Positions 23,876 to 36,466 of a DNA stretch of 64,000 nt are shown here, piece after piece. Below the pieces are notes generated by a model. It was not told the DNA's origin and did not search any database. It was given only the letters and a program-made list of their open reading frames with translations. Source of the stretch: Populus alba (Eukaryota; Streptophyta; Magnoliopsida; Malpighiales; Salicaceae); assembly GCF_005239225.2 (NCBI RefSeq), contig NC_133300.1, forward strand, positions 10,631,875-10,695,874. Reading direction: 5' to 3'. Each line of letters opens with the position of its first letter. The first letter of the stretch is position 1. Both the position numbers and the translations under genes were made by a program.

Positions 23876-25259
23876 CTCGTATGGCCCAGCCGGGTCACTG
23901 GTTTGGGCCAGTGACCGGGCTGGGCTGGCTGGGTCGAGCCCAGCTTAAATTTATATTATTTTTATTCATTGTATTTTATTTTATTTAGCCAGATAAATAA
24001 AAAAATATGTGCATACGTAAAAATAAATTTTTTTTTATTTATCTATTCAAGGATGCTAGAGTAAGGAATAAAAAAATATTGATCTAATTTTTTTCGTAGC
24101 CATGAATTTTTACCAACGCCAGAGTTGGAATTATTCGAGCTCGAATATTCTCTAGCGCCAGAGTCAGGAATATTTAAGCAAATCATCATAGCATAAATTA
24201 ATAAGTATTTAGCAATTTAAGACAAAACCAACAATGCAGTCTGCCTTAGGCAGAACGTTTAAGGAGTGATAATATCTTCCCTTTTACGTAACCAATCCCG
24301 AGCCATAGAATCTCTGTTGACCAGTTAGGGTTCCTAGTGACCATAATACTAGGTGGCGACTCCTCAAACAAGACATTTTTTCTTAAAAGAACCGGATGTT
24401 AGAAATCTGTTCTTTTTCCATAATTCAAGAGAATTATTTTTTGTTTATTTTTATGCATATTTTTAAACTATTTGGACATTATTAATTTGGTTTTATGTAT
24501 GTTTTTTTTTTTTTTTGAAATGATGTGGTTATTTGTGTTTAATTGTGCGGTTATTTTTTGGATTGAGATTGCTTCTTTTTTTTTTTTTGGACATTAAGTT
24601 GGTGCATGAGTTATGTTTGCATTTATTTTGATTTATTTGGATTGGTATGAAATTTGAACGAAGTGGGTGAAATTAATAAAATTTATGTGAATGTTTGGCA
24701 TTATTCAATTTTGAGTTGATGAATAATAATTTATCTTGAATTAATATCGTGGTTAAAATACCCTTGGTAAAAACATTTTATTTGGCATCTTGCCAAACAT
24801 AGTCTTCGTCCATTTTTTTATAAATTTTTAATTTATAGAAGATCATTTTGCAATTAATTTAAATTCTCCACTTTTTTCTACCCTCACCTATACACAAGAC
24901 ACTTTCTTATATTAAACGAATCAGTTCCTTTCTATAAAAACAACAACAAAAAATCTTTTCTTTTAAAAAATACAATTTTAATTTTAATTTGCATATGGTC
25001 AAGTCTCTCAAAAATAAATTACATTTGCATATTTTAGCATATTAAAAATCTACAAAAATATTCTTTTTATTTTTACATGTATTTTTAGATTTAATAATCA
25101 TTTTATTAAAGCCATGAAAATTTAACCTATATTTTAAAAATATTAAAAAAATTATTTTATTTTTTTTTCAATTTCATCACTCAATATTTGATTGGTTGAT
25201 GATTGAATTTCATGGTTTTTTTTAGATATGATGCTTTCGATTTAATAACCTAGGTCACA

Positions 25260-26425
25260 TGTTTAAGCTCTTTCAAGCAAAACAAACCCACAAAAACTAG
25301 AAATTATGACTATTAACCCACATCCTTCACCATCATGACCCAAACCACAAACCACCACTAGCAGCCCAACATCAGTCTCCTCTCTCCTTATCTTCCCCTG
25401 CTTCAACAAGACTAGAAGCAACAATCTCAACGCCTTCAACCTCTTTCACCAGCAACCACGGTAACCAGCACAACACTAAACAACCCTCACAATGAACTTG
25501 CAATGGTCTACAACAGTAGAGACAACAAAAAAAGAAACCAACAGTAAAAGAAAAGGGGAGAGAAATTCAAACCTTGTGGTGTCTAGTTATCCTTCCTTGA
25601 GTAGTGGTGGGTGTCACCGCTAGTACAGGGCAAAGAGGAGATCGAGGAACATCATATCCACCAGTTTGCCCTCCTCCAGCGGCAGCATGTGAATCCACAC
25701 ACTAGTAGTGTTGGTGGTGTGTTGTACACACGTTGCCACTACTTTAGCTGTCTTCCAATGTCTATTTCAGTATACCCAGACATTGTGACATTTGGGACAA
25801 ATTGCTTATTGTTGTGCATATTTTTGGATTGTTTGGACACTATTAATTAGGTTTTATATGTATTTTTTATTTTGAAATGATGTGGTTATTTGTGTTTAAT
25901 TGTGAGATTATTTTTTAGATTGAGATTGCTTCTTCTTTTTTTTGACATTAAGTTGGTGCATGAGTTATGTTTAGATTGATTTGGATTAGCATAAAATTTG
26001 AATGAAGTGGGTGAAATTAATAAAAAATTATGTCAATGATGTTTGGTGTTATTCATTTCTAAGTTGATGAACAACAATTTATTTTAAATTGATATCATGG
26101 TTAAAATAGTCTTCATAAAAACATTTTATTTTCATCTTGCCAAACATGGTCTCGTCCAATTTTTTATAAATTTTTAATTTATGGAAGATCATTTTGTAAT
26201 TAATTTGAATTCCCCATTCTTTTCTACCCTCACATATTTAATATTTGAAATTGTGACTTGTATGCAAGACACTTTTTGATATTAAACGAATCGATGCCCT
26301 TCTATAAAAACAGTCTTTTTATTTCTATATACATTTTTTAATTTAAAAATTATTTATTAAAACTATGAAAACTTGATCTATATTTTAAAAAATATTAAAA
26401 AAGTTATTTTTTTTTGTCAAGAACT
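25260..26425 (+). repeat. Tandem duplication, right copy (uninterrupted)
   Basis: This matches the two halves of the left copy and shows the pre-insertion arrangement. Only about 90 bases separate the two copies. The 79-codon ORF at 25611-25850 has a weak counterpart at 22423-22611 in the other copy and is probably not coding. Confidence 0.75.
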
Positions 26426-27278
26426 ACAAACTTATACATTCTCGATATTAAAAAAAATAAATTATGGAATAACTCTAAAAATTAATAAAATGTAAAGAAT
26501 TGTTATATATTAAATATAATATAAACTATAAAAAATTATTCACCCTAGAAAAATGTATCTTAGTATTGATTGACTAAGAGATTATATGGAATACACCATT
26601 GGAGGAAGCATCGCTTCTAAACAAGTTGTCAATTATGTTTCTGTTTTATTCAGAATGGCCGAAACATTTCAAACCAATTTAAAAAATAGAACAAAACAGA
26701 ACAATTTTCATCTCATTTCAAATCTTAGTTCGTTTTGGATTTTTTAGCTAAATTTCGGCCATGATGTCCCGGTTTTGTTTCACATGTTTCATTCTAGTCT
26801 TGAAAAGTTATTGAATTAAATTGAACTCGGTTCAATTTAATTAATTAAACCATCCGAGTATAAAAGCTCTTTTTCATTACTATTTTCAATAACAATGATA
26901 TTAATAATAATATTGAAAATTATTATTACTATTTTCATTAACAATGATATTAATTTTTTAAAATTAGATTTATCATTAATATATATGGTTTATATTCATG
27001 TTTATACTTTGTAGAAATTTGAGCAAAATAAGGGATTCTTTAGATCCCATTAGCCTTGATAACATTGACTTAGCTTTATGTTTAAAATATTTGTGTTAAA
27101 ACATTTTACTTTAATAATATTTTGATATTTTGTTTAAGTTGAAATATTTTAAGTTAAAGATCTATTTAATCTTGACTATTTAAGAAATATTTTAAATTTT
27201 AAAATTATATAATTATATTTGTTTGACATTATATTTTTATTGTATAATTTATAATTAATTTATCTTAAATTTAAATAT

Positions 27279-27309
<31 letters not shown>

Positions 27310-27889
27310 GTATGTATATATATACAACTTCAAAACAACATGTCAAAATAATTTTAAATTGAAATATTCACTTTCAATTAAAAATACAAAACACCGACCA
27401 ATACCTTGACAACCTTCCTTTCAAGTGAGTGCAAATCCAATAAAACGAGAAAAAAGAAAAGGAAAAAAAGAAAAAACACGTGCTCTGTTTCGGATGGTAA
27501 ACACTTGTATGTGTTCCTACTGACATCTTTCTTCCCACCAAGATACAAGTCAGAGCTTACCGTCCAAGGCTGCCAACCGCATTCGTGAAACCAACCTCTC
27601 CATCCGTCCATTTTATTCTATTTTTTGAGGGTGTATTAACCTAATTTTATTTTTTTTAGAATATACTTGGGTGTAATTTTTTAACGATTAGGGTTCTGAG
27701 ATTATTAGTGAAAATGAAAGACTAGCAGTTGATCTTTAATGTATGATCGGAAAAATAAATTTCTTTCTTTAATAATTCCAAACACAAACACTGTTGTTAC
27801 CCGGACGCCTCTTGTCCGCGTGGCAACAAAATAAGGGCGAGTTGTGGACCCACCAAGGAGATTAGTCGATTTTAATTAAAAACAAAGAT

Positions 27890-27941
<52 letters not shown>

Positions 27942-28039
27942 GTAGGTACTAGGTTGGTATTGTATCCTCGAAAAATCAGATCGGTGATTAATAGGAGCAA
28001 GGGAAGAGTGATTTTTGGAGAAGGGAGGAGAGAAAGAGA
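26426..28039. other. Intergenic DNA and promoter region of the EDR2_C gene
   Basis: AT-rich to about 27.35 kb, then more mixed. An ACACGTGC G-box/ABRE-type motif occurs near 27477, about 560 bases before the ATG of the plus-strand gene. No gene is recognised. Confidence 0.45.
27891..27938. repeat. TA microsatellite in the promoter or leader of the EDR2_C gene
   Basis: About 24 TA units, nearly uninterrupted, end about 100 bases before the ATG at 28040. Their length is likely to vary between individuals. Confidence 0.9.
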
Positions 28040-31000
28040 ATGGGAGGGTGTGCATCAAGGCCAGATAGCTGTGTTTGTTTATCATCATCAAATAAGAAGA
28101 AAAACGGGAAGCAAAGAAGAAGAAGAAGAAGAATAATCTCAAGGCGTGCTTCTTCTCTTAAGGCTGACAAACTCAATGTTCCCGGTCAACCAGATCGCTC
28201 TTACTCTAATCCTGCTTTTCAAGGTTTTTTTCATCTCTTTGTTTTGGACATGACAACTCATGTACAAGCTCTCTCTCTCTCTCTCTCTCTGTTTTTTTTT
28301 TTTTTAAATTATTTGGTTCAAAATACAGGAAGCATGGATGGTGCCTGGTCTGATGCTATTTCTGTGCTTGAATCTGAATTTGATGATGAATTTTATAGTG
28401 TCTATGATGGTATGTCCTAATTTTTTTTTTTGGCTTAGTTTCCTTCATTCTACGTTTATTTCCATTGGTGATCGGTAATGATAATAATGTTTTATTTGAT
28501 TAAAATGTAGATGTTGTATCTGTTAACGAACCAGAGGATGCGTCTGTTTCATCGCCGAGAGATTCAAATATTATGCAATCTAAAGCCAATGGTTCCCGGA
28601 GTAATGATCAAGTGACTCCTGTATATGCGGATGAAGTTTCTAATGTGAGCGTTGGAGGTCAAGAGGAGAACAATCACAGTGGGATTCTTCCAAATAATTG
28701 CTTGCCTTTCCTTGCTTCAACTGTCGCTTCCATTGACAAGAAAAGACCATTGAGTCCAGGCACACCGAGTTCCAAGAGAAAGCCTTCTCTTAAACTTTCT
28801 TTCAAACGGAGAGAAGGGAATGTTGTTACTAATCCGACCCTAGGTGAATGTTGCTATATTTCCATGCCTTCTTTTCTTATATCTCGTTGTTCTTACAAAT
28901 ATATGGTTTTGAATGTTGATTGTTGTTTAAACTCAATTTGAGTTCCTGTCAGCTCAGGTTTAGTTAATCTTGACCTTGATTAAGGACTTGAAAAACGTAT
29001 GTTTTATGTACCTTTTTTGTAGTGGCATTGCATCCCGCTAATGCTTTACTAATGTTTTTATTGTATGAATTTGTTCTGGGAAATAAATTTACTGGAGTGT
29101 CTGCTGTATAGCTCTCGAAGTAATGAACAATTATCTTAAATTCAATTCTCTTTATAAATATATCTCCGCACAATCGGTTGTGACCAAATTGCAGAAGTTG
29201 GGGTGAAAAGGCTTTTGCTTTTCCAATACATAATACTTGCCATGTGTTCTGAATTTATGAAACTTATTATCTCATTTTCTTTATTTGATACTGTGATGCT
29301 CTCCCCTTTTTGTCTCATTCCCTTATATCATCTGCTATATGTGGTAGACTTGCATCTCATGTCACCATCCTCCTTTTATTTCAGTTTCACCCAAGGCATT
29401 TGTGCGAAGACCTATTGCTGGTTCCTCAATCCCATACTGCCCCACAGATAAGAAGATGACTGATTGTTGGTCACCCATTGAGCCAAGTACTTTCAAAGTT
29501 CGGGGAAAGAACTATTTTAGGTGAGATTATTATAATGTTTCTGCTCCATCAATGGGTTATCATGTTTAGTCCAGCATAGAAAGCTGAATCGTTGGCTTTG
29601 TTTATCCTTTCCAACTACCTCAATTCAATCTGTAATAAATGTTTTGTTTTTATCGTTATCTTTGATCTTCTCAACTTGAGAAATCTTTGACCTGAACTTT
29701 ATCATGCTTTTAGTAATTTCATTAACAAGGTGTTGGGGATGCAAGAACCACCCACTATTGGTAGAACTATGAATTTAAATGTCACACAAGTAGTTAACTA
29801 CTATTTGAATCTGCTAATACACATGGTATCACTCTTACTCTGCAATTACGTTGTCTTAACATTTTAAATATTGGATTCAGTTTGATTTAGTAACAAGCAT
29901 AGGGAAAAAATGGCCGTTGTTGGTAGCATTTGTTTCTGTAAATGGGACTTGCATGCATGTTTGTTTGATATTCATTTCTACTACCTCAAGTAGAGCTCTA
30001 AATGTGATATATTTTACAGGGATAAGAAGAAAGATTGTGCTCCAAACTGTGCTGCATTTTATCCTTTTGGTGCTGACATTTTTCTATCTCCAAGGAAAAT
30101 TCATCACATTGCTAGATTTGTGGAACTTCCTCATGTCAACACATCTGATGAAGTTCCTGGTGTTCTTGTCGTAAATGTTCAGGTACTTGTATCTTTCAAT
30201 TTCCTTGTTGCCTGAAATTTACTATTTATAGTTCTCGTTACCCCTTTGATGGAAAAAATGGGGTCAAAAGCACTAGTATCTCGCTCTAGTACATTAATTA
30301 AGTCCATTTATAGTTTAAAGATACTGCGAACAAGGTTGTTTTTTATGCTGTTGCATGCTAAATTGCAGATCCCAATTCCATGTTTATGTAACTAATTGCT
30401 GTATTTGATGTGAAGTTTTTTAACCAAGTATCTTCAGTGATGAGATGAATTATTTTCCCTGCAGATACCTCTGTATCCTGCCACAATATTTCAAAGTGAA
30501 AATGATGGAGAAGGAATGAACTTGGTCATGTATTTTAAACTGTCTGAAAGTTACTCAAAAGAGCTCCCCCCTCATTTTCAAGAGAATATCAGTGTAAGAT
30601 GGGAGGCATCTTCACCTTTGCGCTTTCTAGGTTTTTTTCTTTTCTTTTCTTTTCTTTCAAGTCTCACTAAGAAGGCTCACAATAATGCAACAGCATTACA
30701 TGGTAGCTTTATGAAGGTTTTTGTTTGTCCATCCTCATCGGGGTTATTTATTACTAACAATTCATTAACTGGGTTTTCCTGCATTTCTTTCCTTACAGAG
30801 GTTGATTAATGATGAAGTGGAGAGGGTTAGAGGGTTCCCTCTAGATACCATTGCACCATTTAGGGAAAGATTAAAAATATTGAGCCGACTAGAAAATCTA
30901 GAAGATCTTCAATTAAGCGCTACTGAAAAGAAGCTTATGAGTGCCTACAATGAGAAACCTGTGCTCTCACGTCCTCAACATGAATTCTATTTGGTAAGTT

Positions 31001-31889
31001 TCAGATTGCTTATTCCAATCCGCTATGTTACATTATTTTGTATGATGTGGTGATCATAAGCAGTAGGATAAGACTCTCTCTCTCCAAAAAAAATGTACTT
31101 TTCTGCTGCACCGCTACGACACTAACCTGGAGTGCTCCATGTGGTTGTCTTTCGAGGCTCCCTGAGCATATCAATTCTATGTAACAAATTTGTGTTTACG
31201 CAGTGGTCTTATGGATCTATACTATCAGATGAACCTCATTTTCTCTCCTTTTTTTCCTCGTTCCATCCTATAACTGGATTTAACGTTTTCACTAAAGCTA
31301 GCTGATTGTACTGGGCTCAGTTTCCTAGTCATCCCTTCATCTAAAGAAATGCAGCTAATGTGCCTGCTCTTTTGATATTATTATCTAATGTAATTAAAAG
31401 CCTGGTTTAAATTTCATGTGTGCCTGCAACTATGGTTGTCACATTGCTCTCATTAAAATAATTTAATTGGTTGTGTTGGCAGAATTATATTGAAATGTTG
31501 CAGCATTGAAAGCTTCATGGCGATGCAACTCCACTATGATCGGTGAAAGTGCATTCTTAACTTGTTTTGAATTTTATCACAGGGAGAAAACTACTTGGAG
31601 ATTGATCTGGATATGCATAGATTTAGCTACATCTCTAGAAAAGGTCTTGAAACCTTACAAGACAGGCTGAAGCTTTGTGTCTTGGATTTTGGCCTGACAA
31701 TTCAGGTAAACATATCTATTAGATTCTTGCCAAGGCTAATTTGTTTTGCAATGCAACGCGATGCATGGCTTATATTATGTCGTCTTTTTCTGACAGGGCC
31801 ACAAGCCAGAAGACTTGCCAGAACATTTGTTATGTTGCATATGTCTGAATAAAGTGGACCACACCAAGTACCGTCAACTGGGGTGTTGA
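28040..31889 (+). CDS. EDR2_C / DUF1336 domain protein (CW14-like), nine exons
   Basis: Exons: 28040-28223, 28329-28409, 28511-28843, 29385-29520, 30020-30182, 30465-30593, 30799-30993, 31583-31705, 31797-31889. All introns are GT-AG and the phases join to 478 residues. The N-terminus MGGCAS fits N-myristoylation with a nearby palmitoylatable cysteine, followed by a basic run (KQRRRRRR), so membrane attachment is likely. The middle is Ser-rich and low-complexity. The C-terminal half (about 225-470) is the EDR2_C/DUF1336 domain, with FKVRGKNYFRDKKK, FYPFGADIFLSPRK, NLVMYFKLSE and the closing CLNKVDHTKYRQLG. EDR2 itself negatively regulates salicylate-dependent defence, but the function of the short MGGC members is not established. 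Intron 1 is in frame. Confidence 0.9.
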
Positions 31890-32124
31890 CTAGGCACGTG
31901 TTAAACTGAGCTAGGGTTTTGATACTGGAGCATTTTTTAGTCCAATGAAAGACTTATCTGATAACCAAGAATCCTTTTTTTGTACTCGTTATCTTATTAT
32001 CTCCACTCAGGATGTGTGCGAGCAGAAATATGATCATGTATTCTCCTCTGTTGAGTTTATTAAGCTCTTTCATTGATTTGTATAGATTGTAACTTGAGTG
32101 TACAGTTCTGATGAAACAGAATGC

Positions 32125-32130
32125 AATAAA
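32125..32130 (+). terminator. Candidate polyadenylation signal of the EDR2_C gene
   Basis: AATAAA lies about 240 bases after the stop codon and is followed by a T-rich stretch. Motif evidence only. Confidence 0.45.
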
Positions 32131-32693
32131 TTCTTTCTTCTCCGCTTCACTTACCTTCTCTTATGATTTTTTGATATTTGGAAACCGACTCTGTTTTCCT
32201 CCTAGCGGTGCTTGAAGGGCATTCACCATACATGCTTGATGTCTCCATGGAAGAGCTGCATCCCGCAGCCAGTGAATTGTCCCTTTGACATCATCCGTGC
32301 AAAGAGTGTAAAGGGACCATACGTGTGTATATATGCTATCGCCTCCGCTACGTATATCGCTTATAAATAACCCTCCTCTAGTACTCATTTATCGCCTGAT
32401 CTTACTCGCATGCGCTTGCGGTTGTGTTTCCTGCGTTAATTTATTACTTGGACGTATATACGTGATGAGCCAGGGTTATATTGCACGAAAGGAAAAATAT
32501 TCTCATCAATCAATCAATTGTTTAAAAATCAAATCGATCCCAGCGAAGAACTCTCATGTCATTGAAGCTGGATAACAGCATGTTCATGTGACTACAATGC
32601 TCTTGAATGCAATAGAGATGAAGAAGAATTCAAGAGAAAACTAAAATTTATTCCAGCAGATTATACAAACATGACGGTAAAAGAAATTACAAA

Positions 32694-33005
32694 CTAGGCT
32701 GTAGAAGGCCCTGTACAGCACCTCCAAAAGTTTGAAATACCACACCTTTCGTCCCTGTATTTTTCTTTACAAGGGGTTGGAGGGTCGTAGGAGCTCATGG
32801 TGTTGGCCTCATCTCCAAGGAATTCCTGCCCTCTACTTTTCTCATCGGTGTTGTTATTGCCGAGGCTCATCTCTTGGCTTCTACCGGCTGGCGTGTCTAC
32901 CAGTTCTCTGCTTCTTTTTGGATTAACTTGAAGATTATCCCAAACACGGCCGGAGGAGCCTTGTCGTCGGAATGAAACAGATGATCTCTGCAGTGCAGTA
33001 GCCAT
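32694..33005 (-). CDS. Small plant-specific protein with a MASS-like N-terminus
   Basis: This single-exon frame encodes 103 residues. The N-terminus, MATALQRSSVSFRRQGSSG, then VWD, is like the conserved start of the small plant proteins that include Arabidopsis At1g80180 and At1g15400 (MASS, MAPK substrates of the stomatal lineage; recalled, not searched). The family's later DPPSP-type motif is matched here by DPPTP, followed by a Cys-rich end (CGISNFWRCC). Two TP sites (VDTPAG and PPTPCK) could be MAPK targets. It has no signal peptide or membrane segment and is hydrophilic. The low-complexity middle could equally belong to another small family sharing this N-terminal motif. The role is unproven. 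Confidence 0.7.
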   Translation of the reverse strand: MATALQRSSVSFRRQGSSGRVWDNLQVNPKRSRELVDTPAGRSQEMSLGNNNTDEKSRGQEFLGDEANTMSSYDPPTPCKEKYRDERCGISNFWRCCTGPSTA

Positions 33006-34008
33006 GGTGCAATCTTCCTTTTATCTCTCTGATTTCTTCTCTCTGTTTTGTTGGGACCCCTTCATTCCTCTCTCCCCTTTTCCTTTTAACTAACATAACA
33101 AAACGTTGGATTCCATAGAGACCTATTGACGAGTAACGCTAGTTCTCCCGGAATTTAGATTTCTGTACACTTATTTAATGCCTTTGATTTTCTCTTGTGC
33201 GAGATTTTTGAGGAAGTGAATTTGAATATATTATGTGATAAAAATAGCATTTTCCCAAATTAAAAAACCTAAATATATAGCGACCCCGTCCAATCCTAGA
33301 ATTTTCTAGATTAGCCAACTCAGCTGTAGATGTTGGCTCCGGGAAATGCTGGAGAGGATATCGATGTTTACATGATCATATATTCATAGAAATGCGACAC
33401 GCAGGCCACTCATCTTCCACCCTTGGATTAACAGGTTAAATTTGGGTATTGACCCTGATTAATGGCCAAGGACACTGAGAAGTTCCCGTCAAATTAAGGT
33501 GTGAAAGGGAGGAGAAATTAAGCCCTCTATGTGTTTAGTGGTGCTGGTTTTAGCAAGTCTTTTTTGATCCTGCTTGATTAATTTCCTGATCTGATAGCGA
33601 TTGAGATCATGTTAGCGCATGCTGCAAGAAAAAAACCTGAAATATTTAATCTGGATCACAGTACATTCAACAAATTTGACACAAAGCTTTGATGATGACA
33701 CCCTTTAGCTAGCATGATGACAGATATTGCATGCACATGTTTGATCCACGAGCACTCTGTTTTTACTTATGGAGGAAATATAACATGATATGTGCTCTTA
33801 GTCAGCTTGATGTGTATAATAATTATATGGCTCAGCACTAGAATTGATGAATGACTTATTCATGATTATAATTAATGAAAATGGTCTCTAACTGGAAAAT
33901 AACCCACTCTATAGCTTCGTTTGTAGCTCTGTATTACATATGATAGAATTGACGCAGGCTCCATTAACATTTTGCTTTAAGCACCAATTTGGCTGTCAAG
34001 CTTCTGAA
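33006..34008. other. Intergenic region between the small gene and the MYB gene
   Basis: The first part is the promoter of the minus-strand small gene; a pyrimidine-rich leader lies just upstream of its ATG. The stretch next to 34009 is the 3' end of the MYB gene. Nothing else is recognised. Confidence 0.5.
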
Positions 34009-35632
34009 TTAGTAATAATCAAAAGAGGGATCCAAAAGTGGAGGAAATTGTGAATGCAGCTCTCTGTCTTTGTCCAAGATGCTGTCGACAAATGAACTTG
34101 CAGATGACGAATAATAGGCCGCATGATCGGCAGCATTGTTGTTCTCTTCAAGTCCATTATTGACAGTTCCATGACCGTATGTCGACCGCCCAACCGATCG
34201 GTTCAAGTACCAATCATCATCGCTTCCAGTACTAGTTATGTTGCAAGATGATAGATCATTATGTGCCATTGCCATGGTTGAAGAGTTGGTTGGTGACAAC
34301 ATCTCATCGAAGTCATATTGCTCTTGTTGATGCTGAAATTCAGCGGAGAAAACAGGATCGCTGAGGAGAAATTCACTCCACGTAAAGGTACAAGTGGGTG
34401 TGATCAATGGAGCCTGAGATTTTTGGCAGGAATAGGACTGTGTGAAAGTGCTAGTAGAAGATGAAGATGGTGATGATGATGGGCAAGAGCTGACCTCATT
34501 GAAGAAAAGTGGTGACTGTTTGGTGTCATGGACTGGAAACTGAGCCAGAAAGTCCCAAGAAGTGGGGTGAGTAACGGTAGGATTGTATTCCTGTACTTGC
34601 TCTTCCATGGTTTTCTTGAAACATGAAGGCTCGGTAGTGGTTAAGATGGCAGAGGAGAATTGATGACCAGGTTTGGACATCAAACTGGAGTTTAAGGATT
34701 TATTGAGGTTTCCAGTGTTTGAAATGCCACTGATGTTTCCAAAGTCAGAGAAAATCTGTGAAAAAGGTTTGTGAGTCACAGGATCAATCCCCATCTTCTG
34801 AAGCATCTTCCTGAGCTTAGTGTTCCAATAGTTCTTCACATCATTGTCTGTTCTTCCAGGCAGTTTCTTTGCAATCAGAGACCACCTGGACAAAATAGGC
34901 CAATCAATTGGAAGTCATAAGAGTTTGCTCTATTAGTTTACAACTTATACCCACCAAAAAGTAAACAGACAAGGGGGATGAATCTGTTGTTTCAGATTTT
35001 CAATTGCCCTTTTTATTCTAAGATTTTTGGAAGTAGTAACAAGAAATTTAATTATTTTTTTGTGGGATTTTGTGTTCTCAAAAAACGAAACCAGCAACCA
35101 TTGTTACAGCATTTTGGACTGTTTTTTTTCCTCTTTAAAGAAATGATATGCTTTGAGCTGACGCCATGCATAAAATCAAGGAGGAAAAACATGTAGATTG
35201 ATCGATTTATCAAATAAAAGTTTGTGAATCGATCGAGTTCAAAGTTTCAATCAACAAAATCTTAGGGATCGATCTTCCAGATTAAATAGTTGGATATATA
35301 TCTTCAGGTTGAGGCCTTGAGGTGTTAGTTACTGTAAGAAGTCGTGCAAATCAATTACTTGATATTTCTTAATGGATTACTCTTGCCAAGATCAAGGAAT
35401 CTTGAGTGAAAAAACCCACCTGCTACCTATCGCTTTATGCAGCTTAATAATAAGCTCCTCCTCCTCGGGAGCGAACCTCTCATGTTTAAGGTCAGGCCTC
35501 AGGTAATTAGTCCATCTTAGCCTGCAGCTCTTCCCGCATCTGTTCAGTCCTGTACATGGGCGTAGAGTGGAGATTTACCCATGAACATGCATGTCCAAAG
35601 ATCAAGGAGAGAAATAATCATCATCATCATCA

Positions 35633-35672
<40 letters not shown>

Positions 35673-35842
35673 ACATAGAATTAATTACTTAAAATTAACA
35701 CAAGTGTACCAGCTTTCTTGGGGACTGAAGTCCAGTTGCCAATGCCATGGTTGGAAACATAAGCAAGTATCTTGGCATCTTCCTCGGGCGTCCAAAGGCC
35801 CCTCTTCACGTTGGATTTATCACAGCAGGGAGGTCTCCCCAT
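34009..35842 (-). CDS. TDF1: R2R3-MYB transcription factor, TDF1/MYB35 type
   Basis: Exons: 35842-35710, 35549-35420 and 34885-34009, with GT-AG introns, giving 379 residues. It begins [17 protein letters not shown] and has R2 (about 14-61) and R3 (about 67-112) repeats with the regular tryptophans; R3 starts with Phe in place of the first Trp. The subgroup motif GIDPVTHKP follows the repeats, then a long Ser/Thr-rich region. It ends [15 protein letters not shown] and [14 protein letters not shown], closely like the C-terminus recalled for Arabidopsis TDF1 (At3g28470). TDF1 controls tapetum development in anthers, acting between DYT1 and AMS, and its loss gives male sterility. The intron positions are the common R2R3-MYB ones. 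The protein is longer than the Arabidopsis one (about 317) because the Ser-rich part is longer. Confidence 0.93.
35636..35670. repeat. TA microsatellite in MYB intron 1
   Basis: About 17 TA units lie inside the first intron (35709-35550) of the TDF1-like gene, next to a TCA repeat. Confidence 0.9.
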
Positions 35843-36450
35843 CGTAGGAATCAAGAGACGAGATCGACACTGATTAAGAGGCTGATAATTGCTTGATCAG
35901 ATGCTAGATTTTGCTGCTCGGCAACCCTAAACCCTTGCTGCTGTTCATATACTGCTAAGTAAAACATGGAAAAGAAGAAATTAAAGAGAATTAACGAAAT
36001 ATGGATAGAGAATTAACGAAATATGCATGCATTTAACAAGTGGAAAGGGGCAAGAAAAGCATGGTGGCTCCCAATGAACAGCAATTGCATGATCAGTTTT
36101 CATCTTCTCATTCTTTAACTGTTTTTCTCGAACGCATGCCATCGCCATACGAGGCATCCTCCCCCGCCCTCTCCATTTATCTTTGGCTCCAGCATTAACA
36201 TTTTGTTTCCTTGAGCTCATAATATACGTATGAAGCAGTTCTCTTGTGCTGTGTATACTATATATTAGGTCACGCCTGCCTGACGTGAGAAATACAAATT
36301 GATTTTCTAAGCTATGGGGAGGGGGCAATGCGACTCTTGTGTCAGAGGCCATTAGGCCTCCTCTTTACTGAAATCTCTGGCTCTGGCCTGCGTGCAAAAT
36401 ATTCTCATCACACAGTCAGACCTCGTCGTCAGCATCTCAGGGTACCAATT
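35843..36450. other. Upstream region of the TDF1-like gene
   Basis: This is the probable promoter. A 123-codon minus-strand ORF (36352-35981) lies here, but it has no domain I recognise and is probably chance. Confidence 0.45.
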
Positions 36451-36466
36451 AAGAATATTGCTCAGG

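Larger units (their letters stand above)
22534..24430 (+). mobile_element. Probable solo LTR, about 1.9 kb
   Basis: Comparison with the uninterrupted copy at 25260-26425 shows that about 1.9 kb was inserted here. It begins TGTCATAACTCAATTTTTG and contains a 71-72 bp tandem repeat, a TATA box (23398-23407), a purine-rich leader with GA repeats, and near its end 'aggtggcgactcctc', often seen at the end of large plant LTRs. No protease, reverse transcriptase or integrase is present, so a solo LTR fits best. The exact 3' end and target duplication are not resolved. The 112-codon ORF at 23434-23772 is low-complexity leader sequence. Confidence 0.65.
22000..25170 (+). repeat. Tandem duplication, left copy (split by an LTR)
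   Basis: Segments 22000-22530 and about 24440-25170 match, in the same order, the single segment 25260-26425. Shared landmarks are 'caaacaaaacaaaccca', 'cactagtagtgttggtggtg', 'gaaatgatgtggttatttg', 'ttaagttggtgcatgagtta' and 'atattaaacgaatc'. The extra 1.9 kb in this copy is the LTR at 22534-24430. No convincing coding frame crosses the segment. Confidence 0.75.

Noticed and set aside
35981..36352. A 123-codon minus-strand ORF upstream of the TDF1-like gene.
   Set aside because: No domain, no good codon pattern, and it lies in the probable promoter. Kept only as a chance ORF.
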